Below are positions 23,587-31,375 of a DNA stretch of 64,000 nt, one piece after another. The stretch is from Collinsella aerofaciens ATCC 25986. GTDB taxonomy: Bacteria; Actinomycetota; Coriobacteriia; Coriobacteriales; Coriobacteriaceae. The notes beneath the pieces were generated by a model. The model was not told the DNA's origin and did not search any database. It saw only the letters and a program-made list of their open reading frames with translations. Numbering within the stretch: the stretch's first letter is position 1; each line of letters starts with the position of its first letter. The position numbers and the translations under genes are program-made. The stretch covers positions 186,001 to 250,000 of the forward strand of contig NZ_CP048433.1 in the NCBI RefSeq assembly GCF_010509075.1, in the 5' to 3' direction.

Positions 23587-24168
23587 TTACGAGAGTTTTT
23601 GAATCGCGCGCGCGACGCGGGCGATGGGTAGGCCCACCACGTTATAGAAGTCGCCCGAAATATCGTGCACGAGCATGCGGCCGCCTGTGCCCTGGATGCC
23701 GTAGGCGCCTGCCTTATCCATGGGCTCACCCGAGGCAACGTAGTGCTCGATCTGCTCGTCGGTGAGCTCGTAGAATGTCACGTCGGTCATATCGACAAAC
23801 GACAGGCTCTCGGCGGCATGCGGGGCGGCCGTATCGCCTGCCTTAACGATGCAGACGCCGGTTGCGACCTGGTGCGTGCGGCCCGAAAGCTCACGGAGCA
23901 TGGTGCGCGCCTCGCCCTCGGTTGCCGGCTTGCCCAAAATCTTGCCGTCGAAGGTGACGATGGTGTCGGCCGCGACCGTCAGCTCATTGGGCTCGGCATA
24001 CTCGGCAGCAACGGCAGCCGCCTTGGCGCGTGCCAAGCGCTCGACAAGCGTGAGCGGGGCCTCGCCATCAAAGGGCGTTTCGTCGATATCCGCGGGAATC
24101 ACGCGAATGTTGTAGCCTGCCTCGCGCATCAGCTCTATGCGGCGCGGTGATTGCGAAGCCAAAATCAT
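23587..24168 (-). CDS. maf: Maf-like nucleoside triphosphate pyrophosphatase
   Basis: A 193-residue house-cleaning pyrophosphatase that hydrolyses dTTP/UTP or modified nucleotides. It has the N-terminal MILASQSPRRIELMREAG signature, DETPFDGE (about 29-36), AADTIVTFDGKILGKP (about 66-81) and the substrate-loop TDEQIEHYVASGEPMDKAGAY with GIQG (about 145-170). Its ATG overlaps the stop of the upstream DJ-1 gene (ATGA), so the two are translationally coupled. Confidence 0.93.
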   Translation of the reverse strand: MILASQSPRRIELMREAGYNIRVIPADIDETPFDGEAPLTLVERLARAKAAAVAAEYAEPNELTVAADTIVTFDGKILGKPATEGEARTMLRELSGRTHQVATGVCIVKAGDTAAPHAAESLSFVDMTDVTFYELTDEQIEHYVASGEPMDKAGAYGIQGTGGRMLVHDISGDFYNVVGLPIARVARAIQKLS

Positions 24169-24707
24169 AGTTGGATGCCCTCGGCGACCTTCTCGACAGC
24201 CTTGTCGCCGGCGATCGTGCGCAGCAGCTCAAGCGCAAAGGGGAGCGACTGGGCCATGCCGCTGGCGGTGATGATGTTGCCGTCTTGCGTAACCTTCTCG
24301 CCGGTATAGGCACCCTCGGGGAAGCTTTTCTCAAAGCCAGGGAAGCACGTGGCGTGGCGCCCCTCGAGCAGGTCGAGCTCGCCCAGGATAAACGGGGCGG
24401 CGCAGATGGCGGCGACGTGCTTGGTCGCGGCGAACTCGCAGACCACGTCGCAGACGCGCTGATCGGCGCGCAGGTTGGTGGCACCGGGCAGGCCGCCGGG
24501 CAGCACGACGCAGTCGTACTCGTCAAAGTTGATCTCATCAAAGAGCGCATCGCAGGTCACGGGGATCTGCAGCGAGCTTACGACCTCGCGCGTGGGCATA
24601 ATCGAGACGAGCGTGGCGCGCACGCCGCCGCGACGCATGACATCGACCATGGTCAGGCATTCAATCGTTTCAAAGCCATCGGCGGCAAGAACGGCAACGC
24701 TGGGCAT
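24165..24707 (-). CDS. DJ-1/PfpI family protein
   Basis: A 180-residue protein of the DJ-1/PfpI class I glutamine-amidotransferase-like superfamily. The nucleophile-elbow Cys102 is in AAICAAPFIL, and GFETIECLTMVDVMRRGG at 11-28 and VLPGGLPGA at 68-76 match the YajL/ThiJ subgroup (deglycase or chaperone activities have been proposed). The ATG at 24707 follows AAAGGAACCC; a longer reading frame upstream has no ribosome site. It is the first gene of an operon with maf. Confidence 0.88.
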   Translation of the reverse strand: MPSVAVLAADGFETIECLTMVDVMRRGGVRATLVSIMPTREVVSSLQIPVTCDALFDEINFDEYDCVVLPGGLPGATNLRADQRVCDVVCEFAATKHVAAICAAPFILGELDLLEGRHATCFPGFEKSFPEGAYTGEKVTQDGNIITASGMAQSLPFALELLRTIAGDKAVEKVAEGIQL

Positions 24708-24842
24708 AAGGGTTCCTTTCATAGGGCGGCATACAATTAGCCGTCTTATACCCCGAAGACCCCCGCTTGCCACGCTCGATTTCCCAATGTTTAAAATAGC
24801 CCCGTCTGAATTAGCTACCCTCACCCATCCTCAACAATCTCA

Positions 24843-24968
24843 ATCTGTAACATCTAGACCCACTTTTGACCCCCAACTGTTACAGATCAAGACAAACGGA
24901 AACCGCCCCGACAAAACGTCTAAATCTGTAACATCTATGGACCAAAACCGGGTCTTACTGTTACAGAT
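24843..24968. repeat. Two direct copies of an ATCTGTAACA...TGTTACAGAT unit
   Basis: Each unit is 45 bp with 10-bp inverted arms (24843-24887 and 24924-24968); the units start 81 bp apart. Both continue ATCTGTAACATCTA and end ACTGTTACAGATC, while the middles differ. They lie 5' of both the DJ-1 and EamA genes. They are too few and too symmetric for a CRISPR; they may be regulator-binding sites or a dispersed repeat. Confidence 0.7.
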
Positions 24969-25058
24969 CGAGACAGTCCCCAACGGCACCGCCCCGTTCG
25001 GGGAAACGACCGCCACAGGTGCGGCGGGCAGAGGCTCACTTTTTTCCTCGGTTTTTTC

Positions 25059-25087
25059 TTGACGGAATCTCACCTGTTGTAGTACTT
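25059..25087 (+). promoter_or_regulatory. Candidate promoter of the EamA-bgl leader transcript
   Basis: TTGACG (-35-like) at 25059, then TGTAGTACT near 25077-25086 as a weak -10. Transcription from here would start just before the attenuator-like hairpins. Confidence 0.4.
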
Positions 25088-25104
25088 TGTCCCAGTCTAA
25101 AAAC

Positions 25105-25173
25105 GCGTGGACTTTTCTGGGCGCTAGCCACCTTTTTGCCACGCAACCGAGCAGTCGGTTGCGTGGCTTTTTT
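25105..25173 (+). promoter_or_regulatory. Leader attenuator: terminator with competing upstream pairing
   Basis: A strong intrinsic terminator (25138-25173: GCCACGCAACCGA-gcag-TCGGTTGCGTGGC plus TTTTTT) lies inside the 5' leader of the EamA gene, with no gene upstream on this strand. GCGTGG at 25105-25110 can pair with CCACGC (25139-25144) in the terminator's left arm, or with CCAC at 25128, giving mutually exclusive folds as in riboswitches and attenuators. I do not recognise a known riboswitch class or an antiterminator-protein site. Confidence 0.55.
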
Positions 25174-25223
25174 CGTCTTGGCAGCAGGTACCACATGTAC
25201 CGCCAGAAGACCGCACGAGCCCA

Positions 25224-25283
25224 CCTTCCGACTGCAGGGAGCAGACGCACGAGACGTGCATCTGCAAGACAGCAGACGGAAGG
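25224..25283 (+). promoter_or_regulatory. RBS-adjacent stem-loop in the same leader
   Basis: CCTTCCG pairs with CGGAAGG and encloses CTGC/GCAG and a GCAGACGCAC/GTGCaTCTGC hairpin. The right arm abuts the ribosome site GGGAGCC of the EamA gene, so folding could affect translation initiation. Confidence 0.45.
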
Positions 25284-25290
25284 GAGCCTA

Positions 25291-26271
25291 ATGGCAGGAA
25301 CAAACACAATCAAGCAACAGGCCGCCGGGGCAGGAGCCACGGGCGCGGGACAGGCCAAGGCGGCGCTCCAGGTCTTTGCGGGCGGCGCCTGCTACGGCGC
25401 GATGGCCACGACCTACAAGCTCGCCTACGCCGCGGGCTTCACCTCGGCGCAGGTGGTGGCGAGCCAGGCGTGGTTCGGCTGCCTCTTCTTTGCCCTCGCC
25501 ACACTCGCGGGCCACGCACTCGGGCACCGCTGGCAGCGCGTGGGCTGGAAGCTCGCCCTTAAGCTCATGGGCCTGGGGGCCCTCACCTGCCTCACCTCAA
25601 TCCTCTACTGCTACGCCATGAGCGTGCTGCCCGCCCCGGTGGCGCTCACGCTCCTCTTCCAGTTCACGTGGCTGGGGCTCCTGTGGCAGACCGTCATGAC
25701 GCGCCGACCGCCGAGGGTCCTCCAAGTGGTCTCCGCCCTGGTCATCGTCTTCGGAACGGTGTTCGCCAGCGGCGTTTACAAGACCGGCATCACCGGGTAC
25801 GACCCCGTGGCCCTGCTCTGCGCGCTGGGGGCGGCCGTGTCCTGCTCCCTCTTTGTCACCCTCTCCGGCAAGGTCGAGGCCCCGTGCTCGTCCGAGCAGC
25901 GTGGCGTCATCGTATGCGCGGGCTCCGTGGTCATGTCGCTCACGGTATGCCCGGACTACGTCGTCTCGGGCGTCCTCGCCCAGGGCATCCTGCCCTTTGC
26001 CGTCATCGCCGGCTTCTTTGGCATGCTCTGCCCGGTCCTGCTCTTCGGCATGGGCTCTCCGCACCTGCCCGCAGGCCTCTCCACTGTCATGGCCGCCGCG
26101 GAACTCCCCGCCGGCCTGCTCATCGCCATGATCGTCCTCGGCGAGCCGCTCGGCGTCGTCGAGTGGCTGGGCGTCGCCATCATCCTCGCCGGCGTGTGCC
26201 TGGCACAGGTCCCCTCTCTGCTTGGAGGCCGGGAGGCACGTCGCGCCGCCGCAGGACAAGCCGTCAGCTAG
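25291..26271 (+). CDS. EamA/DMT-superfamily transporter
   Basis: A 326-residue membrane protein with about ten hydrophobic segments in two EamA repeats; the second repeat ends with the family-typical LGEPLGVVEWLGVAIILAG (about 288-306). The first 20 residues are polar (MAGTNTIKQQAAG). The ATG at 25291 follows GGAAGGGAGCC; the frame is open further upstream only across the leader hairpins. It probably exports or imports a small metabolite. Being upstream of the phospho-beta-glucosidase and PTS genes in the same direction, and behind a regulated leader, it may be part of that sugar regulon, but the 122-bp gap allows independent control. Confidence 0.8.
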   Translation: MAGTNTIKQQAAGAGATGAGQAKAALQVFAGGACYGAMATTYKLAYAAGFTSAQVVASQAWFGCLFFALATLAGHALGHRWQRVGWKLALKLMGLGALTCLTSILYCYAMSVLPAPVALTLLFQFTWLGLLWQTVMTRRPPRVLQVVSALVIVFGTVFASGVYKTGITGYDPVALLCALGAAVSCSLFVTLSGKVEAPCSSEQRGVIVCAGSVVMSLTVCPDYVVSGVLAQGILPFAVIAGFFGMLCPVLLFGMGSPHLPAGLSTVMAAAELPAGLLIAMIVLGEPLGVVEWLGVAIILAGVCLAQVPSLLGGREARRAAAGQAVS

Positions 26272-26330
26272 TCACCCCTTCACAGGCGGCCCGCGCGCAT
26301 CAGGGAAAGGGCCACGGGCCCGGCGCGTGA

Positions 26331-27824
<1,494 letters not shown>

Positions 27825-27855
27825 CCGCCCGGGCAATATCACTAAGGAGATAATA

Positions 27856-29304
27856 ATGGCTGAAAAATACGACGATCTGGCCAGATCCATACTCGAGAAC
27901 GTAGGCGGCGCCGAGAACGTCGCCAGCGTCGCGCACTGCATCACGCGCGTGCGCTTCAAGCTCAAGGACGAGTCCCGCGCCAACACGGCCAAGATTGAGA
28001 CCCTCAAGGGCGTCATCCAGGTCATCCAGGCCAACGGCCAGTACCAGGTGGTCGTGGGTAACATCGTCGAAGACGTCTACGACGCGGTCATGGAGGCCGG
28101 CAACTTCTCGGGCGGCGCAAGCGCCGACGACGAGCCCCAGGGCGATAAGACCGTTGCCTCCGTCATCATCGACCTCATCTCTGGCATCTTCCAGCCCATC
28201 CTGGGACCGCTTGCCGCCGCAGGCATCATGAAGGGACTGCTTGCCCTCATCACCTACTTCGTCCCGGCCTTTGCAAACGACGGCCTCTACACGCTGCTCT
28301 ACACCGTGGCTGACGGCTTCTTCTACTTCCTTCCCGTCGCCCTGGCGTTCAGTGCCGCGCGCAAGTTCCGCATGAACGAGTTCACTGGCGTGGCAATCGG
28401 CGTGGCGCTCCTCTACCCGACGATGGTCGCCCTGACTTCGGGCGAGGCGCTCGGCAGCATCGACCTCGGCGTGGCCGGCACGTTCTCGTGGTACGCCACC
28501 GCCCTCGGGGTCCCCATCATCATGCCCGTGTCCGGCTACGTGAGCTCGGTGATCCCCGTCCTTCTCATGGTGTGGTTCGGCTCTATCCTTGAGCGCTGGC
28601 TCAAGAGCTGGATGCCGACTGCGCTCAAGATGTTCCTCGTACCGCTCGCCACGATGACGGTCTCCATCGTCTTGGGCTACCTCGTCATCGGCCCGGTGGC
28701 AACCCTCATCACCAACCTGCTGAGCGCGGCGTTCTCGTTCATCTTCCAGCTTCCCGTGGTTGGTTCCGTCCTGGGCAGCGCCCTGGTCGGCGGACTGTGG
28801 ATGTGCCTCGTCAGCTTTGGCTTCCACTGGAGCCTCATCCCCATCTCCATCATGAACCTAAACACCCTCGGCCACGACAGCGTGCTCGCCGCCACCATCG
28901 GCCACGGGTTCGCGCTCGGAGCGGTCATCTTTGCCATGTACCTCAGAAACAAGGACGAGCGCTTCCGCGGCATCGCCCTTCTCGCGATGATCTCCGCCTT
29001 CTTCTTCGGCGTCACCGAGCCGGGCATCTACGGCATCGCCCTGCCCAACAAGCGCGCATTCGTCGTGGCATGCCTGAGTTCCGCCGTTGGCGGCGCCATC
29101 GTGGGAATGACGGGCGCCCTCATGTACATCTCGGGCGGCCTCGGCGTCTTCAACCTGCTCAACTTCATCGACGGGACCCCTGGTGGCGCCGGGATCTCTC
29201 ACATGATCTTCGCGATCATCGCCTCGCTCGTCTCTGCCGTCCTGGCCTTTGTTATCGAGTTCATCACCTACCGGCCCAACGACGAAGAGGAAGGCGCCCG
29301 CTAG
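27856..29304 (+). CDS. PTS beta-glucoside transporter subunit EIIBC (no EIIA domain)
   Basis: Imports and phosphorylates beta-glucosides at the membrane. The EIIB domain (1-90) has the phosphorylated Cys28 in VAHCITRVRF. After a linker (about 92-105), the EIIC domain spans 106-475 with about ten hydrophobic segments and the family motif near FGVTEPGIYGIALP (about 385-398). BglF-type proteins are often about 620 residues with a C-terminal EIIA; this one stops at 482, so phosphate must come from a separate EIIA encoded elsewhere. AAGGAG precedes the ATG. It is the last gene of the operon, followed by a terminator. Confidence 0.93.
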   Translation: MAEKYDDLARSILENVGGAENVASVAHCITRVRFKLKDESRANTAKIETLKGVIQVIQANGQYQVVVGNIVEDVYDAVMEAGNFSGGASADDEPQGDKTVASVIIDLISGIFQPILGPLAAAGIMKGLLALITYFVPAFANDGLYTLLYTVADGFFYFLPVALAFSAARKFRMNEFTGVAIGVALLYPTMVALTSGEALGSIDLGVAGTFSWYATALGVPIIMPVSGYVSSVIPVLLMVWFGSILERWLKSWMPTALKMFLVPLATMTVSIVLGYLVIGPVATLITNLLSAAFSFIFQLPVVGSVLGSALVGGLWMCLVSFGFHWSLIPISIMNLNTLGHDSVLAATIGHGFALGAVIFAMYLRNKDERFRGIALLAMISAFFFGVTEPGIYGIALPNKRAFVVACLSSAVGGAIVGMTGALMYISGGLGVFNLLNFIDGTPGGAGISHMIFAIIASLVSAVLAFVIEFITYRPNDEEEGAR

Positions 29305-29359
29305 CTTGCGCCTCTTCTCGACCAGCTCCATGTAATTGAGGAGCAGTTGAGGTGGGTGA

Positions 29360-29394
29360 GGGCCGAGGGCGATCAAGGTGGCCGCCCTCGGCCC
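29360..29394 (+). terminator. Terminator-like stem after the beta-glucoside operon
   Basis: A perfect 12-bp GC stem, GGGCCGAGGGCG with its complement, 56 bp after the stop codon. It has no U-run. Confidence 0.55.
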
Positions 29395-29480
29395 GGGACA
29401 ACCTGCCAGAAGGCGTTTAGCTTTCTCGGGCGGCGCTGAAATGAACTGCGCCCCGATACTTGGACGGGTCAATTAGCGGC

Positions 29481-29837
29481 CTATACCGCACATGGGGACT
29501 GATTTCGGAACTCCTCCGGGGTCAGTCCCTTTTGCTTAACCCGCCTCCTCTTGTTCCAGTGAACGGTATAGGCTTCGAGGTCCCGCTTGAACTCCTCGAA
29601 GCTCCGCCACGTCCGGTTCCTGTAGAATTCGTCCTTCAGGCGCCCGGGCAGCAGCTCCGTCGCATGAGCTTGCCCTCGCACGCCGCCGGCCCCGGCCGGG
29701 TACGGACACCCTTCGGCCTCCCGCCGGCCTTCGGCGCGCTCGTACCCCCTGTCGCAAAGCTCTGCTGCAAGAGTCCTCAGCGTGGCATCGTGCCTGACTC
29801 TCCCGTTCATAAAGAAGCACCCATTTCTAATGTTCAA
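29481..29837 (-). pseudogene. Remnant of an IS3-family transposase
   Basis: The C-terminal end of an IS3 OrfB is recognisable (DEFYRNRTWRSFEEFKRD, then YTVHWNKRRRV and KGLTPEEFRNQS). Upstream, the frame breaks: a GRPKG-type basic stretch lies in another frame and the N-terminal part (ATLRTLAAELCDRGY) resembles an OrfA helix, so an internal deletion has joined parts of both genes. No inverted repeats are evident. AT-rich DNA without features (29838-29948) separates it from rlmD. Confidence 0.7.
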
Positions 29838-29948
29838 GAAATGAGGGGGCGGTTCAATTTCGGGGCGGGGATTAAATAATCATTCGGAGCAAATTTATTT
29901 TTATCCCCGTCTCAGAAAAATCATCGGGCGTGGTTTTGGGCAAACAGT

Positions 29949-31262
29949 CTAGTTGCGCTTGAGGTGGACGACGGTCTCGCAGTGGAAGGTTTGTGGGAAC
30001 AGGTCGACTGGCGTGATCTTTACGGGGGAGAAGGTGCCTTCTTCGACAAAGCGTTTGAGATCGCGCGCCAGGGTGGCCGGGTCGCAGCTCACGTAGGCGA
30101 CATCGTGGGCACTCGTGCTGGCGATAAGGTCGATCGCTTCGGGGGCGAGGCCTGCGCGCGGCGGGTCGACCACCAAGACGTCGGCATCCTGGTCGGGGAA
30201 CTCGCGCACCGCGTCTCCGCCAATGACGTCGACGTTATCAAGCTTGTTGATTTCCAGGTTACGGCGTAGATCGCGCACGGCGGGGCCGTAGGCCTCGACG
30301 GCAGCGACAAAGTCGCAGCGGCGGGCGAGCGGCAGGGTAAAGGTGCCGGCACCGCAGTACAGGTCCACGGCAAGCTCGTCTTCCTGCGGATCGAGCGCCT
30401 CCATAACGAGCTCGATCAAAATCTCGGCGCCCTTGGTGTTGACTTGGAAAAACGATGGGGCGGACAGGCGCATCTGACCCTCGGCGATATTCTCGGTCCA
30501 TGAGCCCTCTCCGGCGAGCATTTCGACCTTGGAAACACGGCGGGCCTTCTTTTCGCCCTTGCTCATCACGCGCACGATGCTCGTGGGATGAGCGGCGTCC
30601 GCCAGCACGCGGGAGACCTGCGAGCGCGGAAAAGAGCCTGTGGGCGTCCAAAGCGCGACCTCGAGTGCCTTGGTGCGACGCGAGGCACGAATGCCCACGC
30701 GCTCCAGACCCAGGTTGTGGCTGCCGCTCAGATAGTTGAGCGCGCCGACGACTGACTTGAGCGCCTTGGGAAAACGCTTATCGAACAGCGGGCACGAATC
30801 GACGGCCACGATCTTGCTGGGGTCGACGCCGTGCATGCCAAGGCGCACGCGACCGTTGACGACGGTCGGTTCGAGCTCGATTTTATTGCGGTAGCCCCAG
30901 TCGTCCTTGGTGTGGCAGATGGGCTGTACCAACTCATCGACCTGCTCAGGAGCGAACTTGCCGATGCGCTCGAGCGTGGAGCGCAGGTTTTGCTCCTTGG
31001 CGGCGAGCTGTGCCGTGCGCGAGAGATTGCCCCACGAGCAGCCGCCGCAGATGCCCACGAAGGGGCAGGGAGGCTGAATGCGATCGAGGCTTGGCTCCAG
31101 AATCTCGGTGGTGCGGGCGCGCATGAACGACTTGCCGTCCTGTACGACCTCGGCCTCGACGGTGTCGCCTGCCACGGCACCCTGCACAAAGACGGCCTTG
31201 CCGTTGTCGGCGTGCGCCAGCCCGTCGGCGCCGTAGGTCATCGATTCTATAGTGAGCTTCAT
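29949..31262 (-). CDS. rlmD: 23S rRNA (uracil-5-)-methyltransferase, RlmD/RumA type
   Basis: An SAM-dependent m5U methyltransferase of the TrmA/RlmCD family. A TRAM domain occupies about 1-60. Iron-sulphur cysteines are Cys66, Cys72 and Cys75 (CPFVGICGGC) plus a later Cys. The SAM site is YCGAGTFTLPLA (about 304-315), followed by DPPRAGL and the catalytic Cys393 in YVSCDPATLARD. The ATG at 31262 (AGGAAT upstream) is chosen because MKLTIESMTYGADG begins the TRAM domain. Members of this family may modify either U747 or U1939, so RlmD versus RlmCD is not resolved here. Confidence 0.9.
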   Translation of the reverse strand: MKLTIESMTYGADGLAHADNGKAVFVQGAVAGDTVEAEVVQDGKSFMRARTTEILEPSLDRIQPPCPFVGICGGCSWGNLSRTAQLAAKEQNLRSTLERIGKFAPEQVDELVQPICHTKDDWGYRNKIELEPTVVNGRVRLGMHGVDPSKIVAVDSCPLFDKRFPKALKSVVGALNYLSGSHNLGLERVGIRASRRTKALEVALWTPTGSFPRSQVSRVLADAAHPTSIVRVMSKGEKKARRVSKVEMLAGEGSWTENIAEGQMRLSAPSFFQVNTKGAEILIELVMEALDPQEDELAVDLYCGAGTFTLPLARRCDFVAAVEAYGPAVRDLRRNLEINKLDNVDVIGGDAVREFPDQDADVLVVDPPRAGLAPEAIDLIASTSAHDVAYVSCDPATLARDLKRFVEEGTFSPVKITPVDLFPQTFHCETVVHLKRN

Positions 31263-31312
31263 ATTCCTGCCTGTCATTCGCGTTGTTGCTCGCACCATGG
31301 TAGCAGGGAAAA

Positions 31313-31352
31313 GCGCCCCGCATCCGAGGCTTTCCTCAAATGCGGGGCGCTT
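31313..31352 (-). terminator. Terminator after ppk
   Basis: GCGCCCCGCAT pairs with ATGCGGGGCGC and is followed on the minus strand by TTTTCCC. Confidence 0.8.
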
Positions 31353-31375
31353 CTACAAACTGCTTCTACAAACGA

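Noticed and set aside
24843-24968. CRISPR-like repeats
   Set aside because: Only two units, each internally palindromic, and no cas genes in the window. No other regular spacer-repeat array was seen.
29481-29837. A functional small gene
   Set aside because: The only recognisable part is the C-terminal end of an IS3 transposase, and the upstream portion is out of frame with its own similarity.
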